Positions 23,327 to 36,649 are shown, numbered from the stretch's first letter. The stretch: 64,000 nucleotides of DNA from Fremontodendron californicum (GCA_030761205.1 JAULJL010000039.1:4722001-4786000), one strand, 5' to 3'. Notes: generated by a model not told the origin, from the sequence alone. Made by a program: numbers and translations.

Positions 23327-26244
23327 CATTTACTATATACTTTGACAATTTGACTTATTGACAAGTTAACTAATTTAAAGTAATTTATTTTAAGAGACAA
23401 TTCTTAATTATTCACCCACCAATTATGTTAAAAAAAAAAAAAAAAAGAAATATCTGATCATGCTCTAGAAGAACTATTCACGTAATTGCTAGCAGATGAG
23501 TTGAGAATTGGTTCTCTCATAATAGTTTAGTTCCAAGTTGTATGGCTGTATGTCCTACCCATTTTCAGTTGCTTTCTCCACACTTCTCATATTTATTTAC
23601 ATAATTTTTGTTTTAGGGGCCATTCTTACAATGTAAATAGATATTAATTAGTTGTTTTTATGCAATTTAGGTATAAGGTATCGAAGTTCTACTTTAATAT
23701 TTTAATTTTATTATCTATTTTTTCTTCTTCTTTGTTTGATGCAATGCATAAGGTTAGTGTACTCTTTTTTGTTATGTTCGACAATCTATATTCACTTCAT
23801 ACATACTTTTTTAGTTGCTTCATATTTTTTTTTTGTTTATTTAACTTTTTATTTTTAATTTTTATTATTCTATTGTCATTGCCATTGTCTATTTTTACTA
23901 TTTGATATGTAACGGTCATTCTCTATTTCATATGTGTAGTGTTTTATTATCATTGATTTATTTTGTTTGCAAAGATTGTAAAATTCCAAAAATATTCAAG
24001 GGAGGAAATTCACATATTTTAGTAACTCCATAATCTTCTTCTAAATAATGTCAATTTCTCATATAGACATTATTAAATCTCTAAGCCTTCTTATGTTTCA
24101 ATAATTTAAATAATCTATCCCTTTTGCTAATAATTCAACAATTGATTATAATTTAATCTTTCTAGGAGATGATAGAGTTGAGATTTCACTAAAAAATGTT
24201 TGATCTATCCTATGCTTATAGCTAAACACATCTAAAAATGTTTGTTGAGAAATCTCAACAGCCATAAATGTTTGATTATCCTATGTCTATAGCTAAACTT
24301 ATTGAAACACAAAAATTTAATAAAAATCATCATGTATCCTATAATTAATTACTTTGATTTTTTTAGTAAAATTGCTTTGCTTTAGTTTTATTAAATTAAA
24401 AAATGTATTTCAAATAATAAATATTTTTTTCATTTTGTATTTTCAATTTAATAATATTTTACATTTCACATAGACTTGATGACACAATGTATAACAATTA
24501 ATACAAATTCAAATTTAAGAGCTAAATTAAAGTTAACTAACAAAAGAGTCAATAAATTCAATATTTTAGTTTCCCAAATGAATTGTTAAAAATTTTAGTT
24601 GTTCTATGCGCATACGACAATAATGAAATTTAATTGAAGACTTGACCATAATTGAAATATATTCTTTCCTTTTTTTTTTTATCCAAGTTATATTAATGTA
24701 CAAGTTCCTTTCTATATTCCTACTTGCACATTTTATAAGATTTTTCTCTTCATAATTAATCAATAAAAGGTGAATAGAATCAAGTTGATAAGTCTAAGCA
24801 TATGACATCAAAAAGTATTAGTAAACTTTTATTAAGGTTACATAAAAATCCATAGATATATTTCATTTAAAAAATGAAAGTTAGCATTAGTAAATATTTA
24901 TTTTTATAAATATGTAAATTTATTGAATTTAAGATGCATGATAAGAGATGTTTTCTCATACCTCATAAACAGAAAAACGTTGCCTTACCTTTCTCAAGAT
25001 TTGAACTTAAAGAAAAGTTTTAAACAAAAAACACTCAACTTATTACTATATATTCCAGTGATATTCCGGTTTAGCAGTTTTTTAATCAAACTGTTTGTAT
25101 AAATTAATATTAGCCTTTTCATTTTAAAAAATCATTATTTATTATATTGTTTAATTTGCAGGATATGCTTTAATTGTAATTGATGTTTATGAAGTTTTAA
25201 TCTTAAACTTGAGTCACAAATTATTGAAAGAGGTAGGTATAAATTAGTTGAGATTACCTATGTTTTAGAAAGTTATATCAATTTAATTTTTAATTAGCGT
25301 ATTTGTTCATTTCAAATGAATAAAAAATCAATTTTATCTTTTTTTACCTACTTTATCTATTAATTTGCACATTTGAAATTTTATTAGATCATCAAGTAAA
25401 ATAACGATTTTTCAACACAAAAAAAAAAAAAAAAAAAAACATTTTATAGAATACTCTCCCATGAAAAAAAGTTTGTAAAAGAGATTATTTTAAGAGTAAA
25501 TTTCAATTGATTGGAATCAAAGACATTATTAGATTTTGTTCATATTTCTTTAAAATTTATTATAACTACATATCAATATCCAATTTTTATTTTTTCATTA
25601 CTTATTTCACATTACCATTAAAATATATAACTAATAAATTTACTAATTTTTTCATTACTTATTTCACATTACCATTAAAAATAACTAATAAATTTACTAA
25701 TTATATATTCGTGCTTCGCACATGCTTTAAATTACTTATTAAATTAAAATCCATACAAATGATGAGGTCTCACGACTTCTTTCTTCCACTAAGAAATTGT
25801 TGAAACAAAACATTGCTAAATTAGTGATATATCAATACTAAAAAATTATACTTCATTAATTATTTAAGATAATAATGTTCTACTTTGTTATTTTTATTTA
25901 ATAATTATTACAAATTTATTGTTACTTACATATATATTTATTATCGTTCAAATAAAAAATGTCAATAAAAAATATTATTGATTACCGATTATATTAATAA
26001 CATATAAAATAATTAAAGAAATTAAAATTAACTAATTATTGTGTTATGCAAAATTTAATGTTATTATCTGTTCTATGCAATTTATAATCTTTAAGTGTTA
26101 CTTTTAATCATCCATAAAATAAATTACAAATGTCAAGATATAATATGTATTTAATAAAAAGAAACAAAAAATACAAAATGGATTCACACTTTTGCATCCT
26201 ATAATAATTATTCATCACGCAGTTTTGGGCTTAAAAGAATATAT

Positions 26245-26770
26245 CTGGTCAAAAGTATATTTTAGTCCTTGTATTATATAAATGAGTAATTTAATTTTTG
26301 TATATTTTAAAATTAGTGTAAAGAAGTAAAATGTTTAACGGTGTTAATGAAAAACCATCTAAATGTTGACGTGAACATGTGAAACGGACATAAAAAATGA
26401 CTTGAAAAAAATGATAAAGGTGTTAAATTTTTTTATTCAGGTGGAATTTAGAAAAACATAATTTTTTTTAATCCCAAATCTCTCCTTTATCTGTAAAAAT
26501 ACGTCATCATTTTTTTTCAAGTCATCTATTCTACTAGTTTTTAAATTCTACCTGAATAAAAAAATTTAACACATTATCATTTATTCCAAGTCATCTATTT
26601 GTCTTTTTCACATGTCGACGTCAGTTAGACGATTTTCCATTAACACCGTTATTAATTTTATTTTGTTACACCAATTTGAAATATACAAAGAATAAATTAC
26701 TTACTTCTATTGTACAAAGATTAAAATACACTTTTTTAATGAATTTTAATTTTATAATTAAAATATTTAA
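26245..26770. mobile_element. foldback element, copy in U2
   Basis: Counterpart of 16985-17530 with the same inverted arms ('gtgttaatgaaaaaccatct' against 'gacgattttccattaacacc'). Confidence 0.7.
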
Positions 26771-27647
26771 AGTAAATCGAAAGATCAAGTATCGAATGTC
26801 TTCTAATGAGTCGTGGGAGATAAAAATACAAGTATATTATCTCTAATAACATCAACGAAGTTCTTATGAGATTTTGGCAAAAGAAGAAATGGGTTTTGAC
26901 TTTTGATAGTTACAGGGAAAGAGAAAGGAAAAGAGTAGTTTGATAACATGTTTATTTGTATTTTTAAAAATAAAATGCTGATATGAAATCTAATTGTATT
27001 ATAGTATTATCTTGTTTTAAGAATAAAATTTAAAAGCACTCTAGTTTGAAAAATAAAATTATAAACTATCTTAGTTTGGGAAAATACTCCAACTAGCACA
27101 TTGGCACTTCAGCTACATAAACAATGATATGAAGCTGACATGCTTAAAATATCATGTTTAAGGAAGAAAATTCAAAGTATTCCTATTTGAGAATAAAGAT
27201 TTTGATAGACTTTATTTTAGGAAAAAACTCGAAGCTGTAGTTACCAAATAAGTACAAATTTTTTTTTTTTTTTTTTTTTCATTTGTACGATTGCTGATGG
27301 TATATTCCTTTTGCTTAGTTGTTTAGTCTCTGCAATGACATCCATTTTTAAAAAAATAAAAAGTAAAAAATAGCATATGAAAATTATGTGTGTTATAATC
27401 AGACTTGTACATGACTGACATTTGTCACTCCCTTATAATGCAGGCCTGTTTCACATCTATCAACCTACGGCTACAAAGAAGTAAGTATAAAAGAGTAGGT
27501 CCAAGCAAATCTCTTATTATTGAAATGGAGTGACACCATGATATTTTTAGAATAGTTTTTTTTTTTTTTGGTTGTAAGGTAAAAAGTTTTTTTTTTTGTT
27601 GTGAGGTAAAAAATTAATTTAAGCTAAATGATTAGACAAAAAAAAAA

Positions 27648-28450
27648 GTTAATACACAAATTGACTCTTATATTATACATTTTTTTACTATTTGCTACTT
27701 TTTTTTTTTTTTTACAATTAAGTACTTATATTTTATTTTCATCACATACGTTAGTTCAATACCTAACAACATACTGACATATGTATCTTTATCCAATAAA
27801 AACTTGACATGTGACAACTTTGACATGTCAACAATGCCATGTTAGCATTTTTTAGAATTTTTTATTTTTAAAATATATTTTTAGTTTACTTTTTTTAATT
27901 AAAAAAATATTCCTAAAATTAAAATTTTTAAAAAATTAAAATGTTTAATTAAAAAAATTAAAATTTTATTTTTAATTTACTTTTTTTAATTAAAAATAAT
28001 AAAAATAATATTTCTTGAAATTAATTTTTTTTTATAATTTTAAAAAACTAAATTTTTTATTTTTTTATTTTCTAAATTTAAATTTACTTTTTTAATTAAA
28101 AATAAAAATAATATTTCCATAAATTAATTTTTTAATTTTTTTTGAATTTAGAAAACAATTTTTTATGTTTAAATTTTGTTTTTAAATTTATTTTACATTT
28201 TTAATTAAAAAATAATAAAAATAAAGATAAAAATAATTTTTTTAAATGCTGATGGGGCATTACTGATGTGTCAAAATTGCCATGTGTCACATTTCTATTA
28301 GTAAAAATTTGCATGTTATTAAACTGTTAAGCCATGGACTAATGTGAATGACGAAAGTAAAGTTTGGGTACCTAATCGTGATTTTTTTTCTTTAAGTACC
28401 AAATCATAAAAAGGGATATACTTCGAGGGTCAATTTGTGCATTAACCCCA
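27648..28450. mobile_element. long-terminal-inverted-repeat element, copy in U2
   Basis: Counterpart of 18350-19180 at the same place in U2, starting 'gttaatacacaaattgact' and ending 'gggtcaatttgtgcattaac'. Confidence 0.65.
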
Positions 28451-30151
28451 AAAAAAAAAAATGTTGTGTCGAGAGGGAAAAAAGAGAGAAGAGGAGAGGA
28501 AAGAGAAGAAGAAGAGAGAGATGGCAGAGGGGAGATAGGAAGGGTGATTGGCCGACGGGGGCGGCTAATCGGAGAGGAGAAAATGGTTGAGGAGATGGAG
28601 AAAATAGAGGAGAGAGAAAGAAAAAAAAATGAGAGAAAAGGGAGTAGAGGATGAAGAGTCGACGACGGAGAAAGAGAGGAGGAGGAGGAGATCAAGCGGG
28701 GAGGCACGGTTGCCTCGACGTGACAGGCGACGGCTCAGGCAGCCGGTGGTAGGAGGAGAATGATGATGAAGAAAAAGAAGAAAAAAATAATAATAATTGT
28801 AGTTATGTTTTTTTATTAGTATTGTTTTAATTTTTATAATTAAGAAGAATAAAGGGGAAATAGAGAGAAAAAAAATAGTTGTAGTTTTTTATTATTATTT
28901 ATTTTTGTTTAATTTTTGATAATTTATTATTTTTATAAAAATAAATAAATATATATTTAGTAAAAAAATTACATAAATTTATTTTTTTATGTATTAAAAA
29001 AATTATTAATATTTTATATTATTCTCTTATTGCTTTTATTTTATTTTATAGGAAAACATGATTTAAAATAATTGTAGTAGTTTATTTATCATTTTTTATT
29101 TATCAAATTAAATTTAAAAATGTTAAAAAAGGTAAAGGTGTAATAGGAAAATTAAAAATTAAAAATAATTAAATATTTTATTTTACTTTATTTTCGTTCA
29201 TTTTATATTTTTTAAAATAATTTGATTTAATAAAATTTAATAAATTACTTATGTATATTTTAAAAAATATACAACTCCCGCAGCATCGTGTGGGTAAAAT
29301 TACTTGTTATTTATGAACTTTGACATAATTTTTTTTTCCATGCTTATAGAGTACAAATCCTAAATTGATTCGCGAGTCAACATGCGGGTCAATCTCTTTA
29401 ATAAATTATTTAAAAATAAAATTAAAAATAAACAAAACTAAAAATAATTAATAAAATAAATTTTTTTCCCGAGCGGGTCGAATATAAATCGACCTGCGAG
29501 TCAACGTGAGAATCAATCATTTAAAAATAAACTAAAAAAACAAAATAATTAATAAATTAATTTGTTTTTAATTTGTTTTTAAGAACGGATCGGGTACAGA
29601 TCTTAAATTAACCCGTGAATTATCGTACAGACCAACCCTTTAAATATATCATTTAATTAAAAAAAAATTAAAACTAAAAATCTATAAATACAAAAACTAA
29701 AAAAAAAAACCATCAATTTTTTTTTTTTTTTTGTATTATAAAGTATGACAAAATTATTCCTAAAACATTTCAAAAAGTTCCTTGCATCTTAAGGATTCAA
29801 AAATTATATATATATATATATATATATTTTAGATTCGATACATAATATTATTTTGAGTTTTAATTTCAAAGTTAATATAATTGGATGCATAATGTACATT
29901 TTTTAGTGTGAAAATTAATTTCTTGTCACATTTTATTTTACTTTTCCAAAGTCTATTTAAATTGCATAAATAGAATATTCTATAAAGATTTCATTTAATA
30001 TTATTTTATCGTTAATTTTTATCCAAAAATTAACAAAAATAAAAGTTTTATGACAAAATTCAACGTAATTAGAGAAAAACGATAAAATCCAACATTAAAT
30101 AATAATATAGTAACAAAGTTGATATTTGTTTTTTCTTTTCTTCTAATATTT

Positions 30152-30259
30152 TTTTTTTTTTTTTTTTTGATAATTGGGTAAGGGGAGGGGTTGCTTGGGT
30201 TTGAACCCAAGACTTCATGCCCCCAAGCTCTTTGACCATTTGGCCAAGAGCTGGTTGGC
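30152..30259 (-). mobile_element. tRNA-derived SINE, minus strand, private to U3
   Basis: On the minus strand the insert starts AGCCAACCAGCTC region, has a pol III A box TGGCCAAATGG (30246-30236) and B box GGGTTCAAACC (30208-30198), and ends in a poly(A) tail (T-run at 30152-30168). A perfect 16-bp target duplication TTTTCTTCTAATATTT flanks it (30136-30151, 30260-30275). U1 and U2 have this sequence once with no insert. Confidence 0.93.
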
Positions 30260-30335
30260 TTTTCTTCTAATATTTACTAATTAGTGTAGTAGAAGATCTG
30301 AAACGTTCGCTTGTTTAAACTAATAATATTAATAT

Positions 30336-30520
30336 GGATTTTGTTAACAAGTGCCCTAAATACACTTTGTAAGGTTACTACTTATAGTAATATCTTCATT
30401 TAATATATTGAAAATGATTAATAAAGTTGTTAAATACTGTATTTAATACAATATTCTTTCTATAAATAATATATTAATTAATCTTAAAGAGTGTCCTAAA
30501 GACATTTATTAGTAAAATCC
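30336..30520. mobile_element. MITE 1 at the left end of the U3 inversion
   Basis: 185 bp with imperfect terminal inverted repeats: GGATTTTGTTAACAAGTG at the left, and GGATTTTACTAATAAATG when the right end is reversed. The right half is related, in opposite orientation, to MITE 2 at 31325-31409 (shared 'ttaatatattatttatagaaa'). Absent from U1 and U2. Confidence 0.7.
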
Positions 30521-31324
30521 TTATATAAGATATAAGATAAGTTATAAGTTTTTTTTTCTTTTATACTAAAAACTTTGGTTTTTATATATTTATATAACAT
30601 CAATATATATATATATATTAATCATATATTAAAATCAGTTATAGGTTAAAAAGTATCCATTATTTTTTTAAAACCAGTTATAGGTTAAAAAGGTTAAAAA
30701 CATAACAATCATCGTAATGTGTAATAAGTATATATATTTATATATTTTTTATATAAATGTAATTTAAGAGTTAAATATTTATAATTGAAAAAAACTACAC
30801 AAAATTATTCTATGTATTAATGATAGCAATTAAAATTTTAATACCTTTAATATGAATTTAATTGAGTGATATATTTAAGGTAAATAATAATAAAAAGTAA
30901 ATGTAATTAGTTTAATTTGTTTGAATTATTTTTTAAATTAAAAATGCATCAAATAAAATAAAATGCATTTATTAAATGACACATGGCAATTTTTTAAGAT
31001 TGTTCACGTGTTAAAAATATAGGCCATACACATAAGATTTTTTCGTTTTATATCAAAGATTTTAGATTATATATATTTATACAAGATATAAGATATGATT
31101 ATTATCTAAAGACAAAAGTAATTAACATAATAAAATGTCAAAAGAATACGTGTCATTTATTATTTGTAAATAATATATATGTGTATATACGGGCACACAT
31201 ATGTGTAATATATATATATATATATATATATCTTTCTACTTAAGTTTTTTTTTTGTTAAATTAAATACTAACAGTGAAAAACACGAACAAAAAAAAATTA
31301 ATGTGTAATTTAGTAATATTAATA
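30521..31324. repeat. 804-bp segment inverted relative to U2
   Basis: This segment is the reverse complement of about 20856-21660 in U2: it begins with the inverse of 'cttatcttatatcttata' and ends with the inverse of 'attaatattattaaactac'. U1 has the part it shares in the same orientation as U2 (around 16.24-16.45 kb), so the U3 orientation is the derived one. Confidence 0.85.
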
Positions 31325-31409
31325 GGGTTTCGTTAAAGAGTGTCTTTAAGGAACTCTTTAAGGTTAGTTAATATATTATTTATAGAAAAACCATTGTTAG
31401 CAAAATCCC
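31325..31409. mobile_element. MITE 2 at the right end of the U3 inversion
   Basis: 85 bp from GGGTTTCGTTAAAGAGTG to the inverse of GGGATTTTGCTAACAATG. Its left half matches the reversed right half of MITE 1. Directly followed by 'tatataaatatataaaagc', where U2 collinearity resumes. Confidence 0.65.
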
Positions 31410-31573
31410 TTATATAAATATATAAAAGCTAAAGCATTTGGCAAAAAAGAAAATATCCCATGTGAATGGTCTATTCTTTTGACATGTGGACTATCTAAAT
31501 TGATGATATGTCATGTGGACATTAATCAATTAAAATTTTTACATTAATTGACAACAAAAATTAAATCTACCAT

Positions 31574-33190
31574 CACTACAAGAGGATGAACTTTTATCGA
31601 CGGAATTTTCTGTCTGTAAAAGTCCGGATTCCGTCGGTAAAGACTATTCCCGACGAAAATTTTAGTCGGTAATTCTTACGTCGGTGATACTATTTTCATT
31701 TGGAATAAAAATTCTACTAATGGATTACTTCCGACGAAATTGTTCGTCGGAAATATTAATTTCCGTCGTTAAAATCGTCGCTAATAAGCCTATTAATAAC
31801 AAAAAATTCCATTGCTAATAAGTATTAATGACAAAAATAATTTTATTTATTATTTATATTATTATATATATTAATTTTATTAAGAAGATTTAAATTTAAT
31901 ATATATAATTTAAGATATTAAATTTAATAGATATATATATATTTTTATATATTAAATTTAATATATATAATTTTATAAAATTATAATAAGTTAATTATAA
32001 ATTATATTAAGTTAATTTTATATATTAAATTTAAATTATAATAAATAAATTATTTATTATTATTATTATTTTTATTGAAATAAATATAAAAAAACAAAAG
32101 GAGAGATCTGGGGTGGGAGGGAAGGGTGGGGTTGGGGGCTGAGGTGCTCGGGGGGTGGGGTGCTTGGGTGCTAGGGGGGCTGGGGCGTTGGGGCGCTGGG
32201 GTGCTAGGGGGGCTGGGGCGTTGGGGCGCTGGGGTGCTAGTGGCATGGGCGGGGCGCGGAGAGGGTCTGGGGGTTGGGGGCAGCTGGTAAGGAGGGAGAG
32301 GGGGTCGAGTAGAGAGCCAAAATGTGAAAGAAAAAAAAAGAAGGAAAGGGGTTAAATAAGTCTGGTTTAATTTTTATAGACGGAATTTTTGATTTTTACT
32401 GACGAAAATTCCGTCTCTAATTTTTTTTTTTAAAATTTTAGTTTTTCGCCAAAAATTAAGCCTTTATAAATTCCCGTCTATACTATTACCGACGAAATTT
32501 TCATCGAAAATAGTTATTTTGGACGGTATTCTGTCGACAATTGTATTTTTGACGAAAATTTTGTTGGTAAAAGTTGTTTCATAAATAAAATGTTTTTTTT
32601 TTAAAAAATGATTTATATAAATAATAAATAAAATTAATTAATTATTAAAATTAAATTCTGTAGCAAATACTTTTTAACGAAGAAAAATTCCGTGGCTAAA
32701 AAGTATTAGCAACGGAATTTATTTTTCGGGATATTGAAATTGATTTATATAAATAATAAATAAAAAGAATTATTAAAAGAAAAAATTCGTTGCCAACTTT
32801 TTAGCGACGAAAAATTTCGTGGCTAATAAGCTTATTAGTCACAGAATTTTTCAATTTTCGATTTAATTTTTTTAAAATTATAAAAATTCATTTTTTTACC
32901 TGCGAAAAATTTCGTCGATAATAATCATCATTTCGTTGGTAATACTTTGGTGGGAACAAATTAGATTCTCGCCAAAGTATTACCGACGAAAAAATTCAGT
33001 CGTATAAATTCCATCGGTAATACAAAATTCCTGTTGGTAATGTTCAAAAATTCTGTCGGTAATTGTCAAAAACATTACCAACGAAATTTCGTCGGTAATG
33101 CTCAAAATTCCGTCGATGATTCTATTTATTACCGATGGATTAATTCTGTCGGCAATAAATCCGTCAGTAATTCAACGTTCTTTTGTAGTG
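31574..33190. mobile_element. non-autonomous CACTA element, copy in U3
   Basis: Same element at the same site as in U2: CACTACAAGAGGATG at the left, 'cttttgtagtg' at the right, CAT on both sides, and identical outer flanks 'ttaaatctac' and 'ttactatatac'. It was therefore copied by the segmental duplication and not by transposition. 1617 bp; about 110 bp longer than the U2 copy. Confidence 0.9.
32098..32320. repeat. G-rich core with 33-bp tandem repeat (U3 CACTA)
   Basis: Between about 32158 and 32240 a 33-bp unit built from 'ggggtgctag', 'ggggctgggg' and 'cgttggggcgct' is repeated more than twice. 33 is a multiple of three, so both strands show repetitive Pro/Ala or Gly/Ala frames; I regard these as by-products. 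The tandem array is longer here than in the U2 copy. Confidence 0.75.
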
Positions 33191-36189
33191 CATTTACTAT
33201 ATACTTTGACAAGTTGACTAATTGACAAGTTAACTAATTTAAAGTGATTTATTTTAGGAGACAATCCTTAATTTTCCACCCACCAACTACGTTTAAAATA
33301 TATATATATATATATATATATATTTGATCATGCTCTAAAAGAACTATTTATGTAATTGCTAGCAGATGAGTTGAGAATTGGTTCTCACATAAAAGTTTAG
33401 TTCCAAGTTGCATGGCTGTATGTCCTACCCATTTTCAGTTGTTTTCTCCACACTTCTCATATTTATTTACATAATTTTTGTTTTAGGGGCTATTCTTACA
33501 ATGTAAATAGATATTAATTAGTTGTTTTTATGCAATTTAGGTATAAGGTATCGAAGGTCTACTTTAATATTTTGATTTTATTATTATTAATTTTTTTTTT
33601 CTGCTTTGTTTGATGCAATGCATGAGGTTAGTGTAATCTTTTTTGTTATGTTTGACAATCTATATTCAGTTCATACATACTTTTTTAGTTTCTTCATATA
33701 TATATATTTTTGTTTATTTAATGTTTTTTATTTTTATTTATTCTCTTTTGTAATTGTCATCGTCTATTTTTACTATTTAATATGTAACGGCCATTCTCTA
33801 TTTTTTATGTGCAGTGTTTTATTATTATTGATTTGTTTTGTTTGCAAAGATTGTAAAATTCCAAAAATATTCAAGGGAGGAAATTCCCATATTTTAGTAA
33901 CTCCATAATCTTCTTCTAAATAAGGTCAATTTCTCATATAGACATTATTAAATCTCTAAGCCTTCTTATGTTTCAATAATTTAAATAATCTATCTCTTTT
34001 GCTAATAATTCAACAATTGATTATAATTTAATCTTTCTAGGAGATGATAGAGTTGAGATTTCACTAAAAAATGTTTGATCTATCCTATGTTTATAGTTAA
34101 AGACATCTAAAAATGTTTGTTGAGAAATCTCAACAGCCATAAATGTTTGATTATCCTATGTTTATAGCTAAACTTATTGAAACAGAAAAATTTAATAAAA
34201 ATCATCATGTATCCTATAATTAATTACTTCGATTTTTTTTAGTAAAATTGCTTTGATTTAGTTTGATTTAAATTAAAAAATTTATTTCAAATAATAAATA
34301 TATATTTTTTCATTTTGTATTTTCAATTTAATTATTTTTTACATTTCACATAGACTTGATGACACAATTTATAACAATTAACACAAATTCAAATTTAAGA
34401 GCTAAATTAAACTAACAAAAGAGTCAATAAATTCAATATTTTAGTTATTTCCCAAATGAATTGGTAAAGTTTTTAGTTGTTTTATGCGCATACGACAATA
34501 ATGAAATTTAATTGAAGACTTGACCATAATTGAAAAAATATATATTTTTTATTTTTATCCAAGTTATATTAACGTACAAGTTCCTTTCTATATTCCTACT
34601 TGCACATTTTATAAGATTTTTCTCTTCATAATTAATCAATAAAAGGTGAATAGAATCAAGTTAATAAATCTAAGCATATGACATCAAAAAGTATTAGTAA
34701 ACTTTTATTAAGGTTACATAAAAATCCATAGTTATATTTCATTTAAAAGATGGAAGTTAGCATTAGTAAATATTTATTTTTTATAAATATGTAAATTTAT
34801 TGAATTTAAGATGCATGATGAGAGATGTTTTCTCATACCTCATAAACAGAAAAACGTTGCCTTACCTTTCTCAAGATTTGAACTTAAAGAAAAGTTTTAA
34901 ACAAAAAACACTCAACTTATTACTATATATTCCAGTGTATTTCGCTTTAGCAGTTTTTTCAAACTGTTTGTATAAATTAATATTAGCCTTTTCATTTAAA
35001 AAAATCATTATTTATTATATTATTTAATTTACAGGATATGCTTTAAAGTAATTGATGTTGATCAAGTTTTAATCTTAAACTTGAGTCACAAATTATAGAA
35101 AGAGGTAGGTATAAATTAGTTGAGATTACATATGTTTTAGAGAGTTATATCAATTTAATTTTTAATTAGCGTATTTGTTCATTTCAAATGAATAAAAAAT
35201 CAAATTTATCTTTTTTACCTACTTTATCTATTAATTTGCACATTTGAAATTTTATTAGATCAACAAGTAAAATAACGATTTTTCAAAATAAAAAAAAAAA
35301 ATTTATAGAATACTCTCCCATGAAAGAAGTTTGTAAAAGAGATTATTTTAAGAGTAAATTTCAATTGATTAGAATCAAAGACATTACTAGGTTTTGTTTG
35401 TATTTCTTAAAATTTATTATAACGATATCCGATTTTTATTTTTTCATTACTTATTTCACATTATCATTAAAATATATAACTAATAAATTTACTAATTTTT
35501 TCATTATTTATTTCATATTACCATTAAAAATAACTAATAAATTTACTAATTATATAATTCGTGCTTCGCACTTGCTTTAAATTAGTTATTAAATTAAAAT
35601 CCATACAAATGATGAGGTTTCACGACTTCTTTCTTCCTCTAAGACATTGTTGAAACAAAACATTGCTAAATTAGTGATATATCAATACTAAAAAGTTATA
35701 CTTCATTAATTAATTAATTTAATATAATAATGTTACTTTGTTATTTTTATTTAATAATTATTATAAACTTATTGTTACTTACATATATATATATATTTAT
35801 TTATTATCGTTCAAATAAAAAATTTCAATAAAAATTATTATTATTTACCGATTATATTAATAACATATAAAACAATTAAAGAAATTAAAATTAACTAATT
35901 ATTGTGTTATGCAAAATTTAATGTCATTATCTGTTCTATGCAATTTATAACCTTTAAGTGTTACTGTAGAAGGAGAAAATTTGTAACCAATTACAAATAG
36001 CCACATGTCAATTGGAATTTCTTTAATAAAGAAATTTTCAATTAAATTATGCATTACCATGTGAAATTGATAATATCATATTATAATTAATTATTTTATA
36101 ATTAATTAAATATGTACACATGGTTTGACCAATCAAATTGCAAGGATTCATGGGTTATCCAATCAAATTTCACCCATGTGTCATAATTA

Positions 36190-36597
36190 TTTTACCTCTA
36201 ATTAAATTAAATTAATTAAAAGATAAATAATAAATTTTTATCTCTAATTAAATTAAATTAATTAAGAGATAAATAATAAATTTTTATCTCTAATTAAATT
36301 AAATTAATTAAGAGGTAAATAAATATTTTATCTCTAATTTAATTAATTAATTAAGTGATAAAAAAATAAATATTTTATCTCTAATTTAATTAATTAATTA
36401 AGGGATAAATAATAAAGTTTTATCTCTAATTAAATTAAATTAATTAAGAGATAAATAAATATTTTATCTCTAATTTAATTAATTAATTAAGTGATAAAAA
36501 ATAAATATTTTATCTCTAATTAAATTAAATTAATTAAGAGATAAATAAGAAGATATTATCTCTAATTAAATTAAATTAATTAAGAGATAAATAAGGA
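36190..36597. repeat. ~46-bp tandem repeats inside the solo LTR
   Basis: About nine units of 'tatctctaattaaattaa' plus 'ttaattaagagataaataa', alternating between two variants (with and without 'aaatta'). They lie upstream of the TATA box, in the position of U3 enhancer repeats. Confidence 0.85.
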
Positions 36598-36641
36598 GGT
36601 TAAGTTTTTTTAAAACTCTCTTTCACCTGGCTAGCTACCAC

Positions 36642-36649
36642 TATAAATA
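36642..36649 (+). promoter_or_regulatory. TATA box of the solo LTR
   Basis: TATAAATA followed by 'gagacctcccc', directly downstream of the tandem repeats. It is orphaned, because the internal part of the retrotransposon is gone. Confidence 0.6.

Larger units (their letters stand above)
21073..25736. mobile_element. middle block W in U2, Helitron-like
   Basis: A 4.66-kb block present in U2 and U3 but absent from U1. Its left part repeats 'tcttatataaatatataaaa' three times (about 21078, 21585, 21650) and its right end carries the hairpin GTGC-TTC-GCAC at 25711-25721. Both resemble plant Helitron termini (TC start; CG-rich hairpin near the 3' end), but the very last bases do not read CTRR, so this is tentative. 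It contains a nested CACTA element. No Rep/helicase frame. Small frames near 23.7 and 25.5 kb are AT-rich and unconvincing. Confidence 0.45.
20478..29831. repeat. macro-repeat copy U2
   Basis: Second copy, about 9.35 kb: X (20478-21072), middle block W (21073-25736), Y (25737-27445) and Z (27446-29831). It starts at 'gattcgatac', as U3 does. It has no extra insertions in places where U3 has several, so it serves as the reference state. Confidence 0.8.
31410..35586. mobile_element. middle block W in U3, Helitron-like
   Basis: Counterpart of W in U2, starting at 'tatataaatatataaaagc' and ending after the hairpin GTGC-TTC-GCAC at 35561-35571. The left 0.8 kb of the corresponding region is inverted and set apart by MITE sequences (30336-31409). 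Confidence 0.45.

Noticed and set aside
30198..30246. Possible tRNA gene
   Set aside because: A and B boxes belong to a SINE with poly(A) tail and 16-bp target duplication; no cloverleaf was found.
32031..32355. Pro/Ala-rich and Gly/Ala-rich open frames on opposite strands
   Set aside because: By-products of a 33-bp G-rich minisatellite inside a CACTA element; no start context or conservation between the two copies.
33606..33908. Frame ending in KDCKIPKIFKGGNSHILVTP, similar at 23660-24030, as a captured gene
   Set aside because: Mostly poly-Phe/Ile low-complexity sequence; the U2 copy has a stop after the Phe-rich part, and no family is recognised.
36190..36597. Regular repeats that could suggest a CRISPR-like array
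   Set aside because: Units are contiguous AT-rich tandem repeats with no unique spacers, in a plant LTR.
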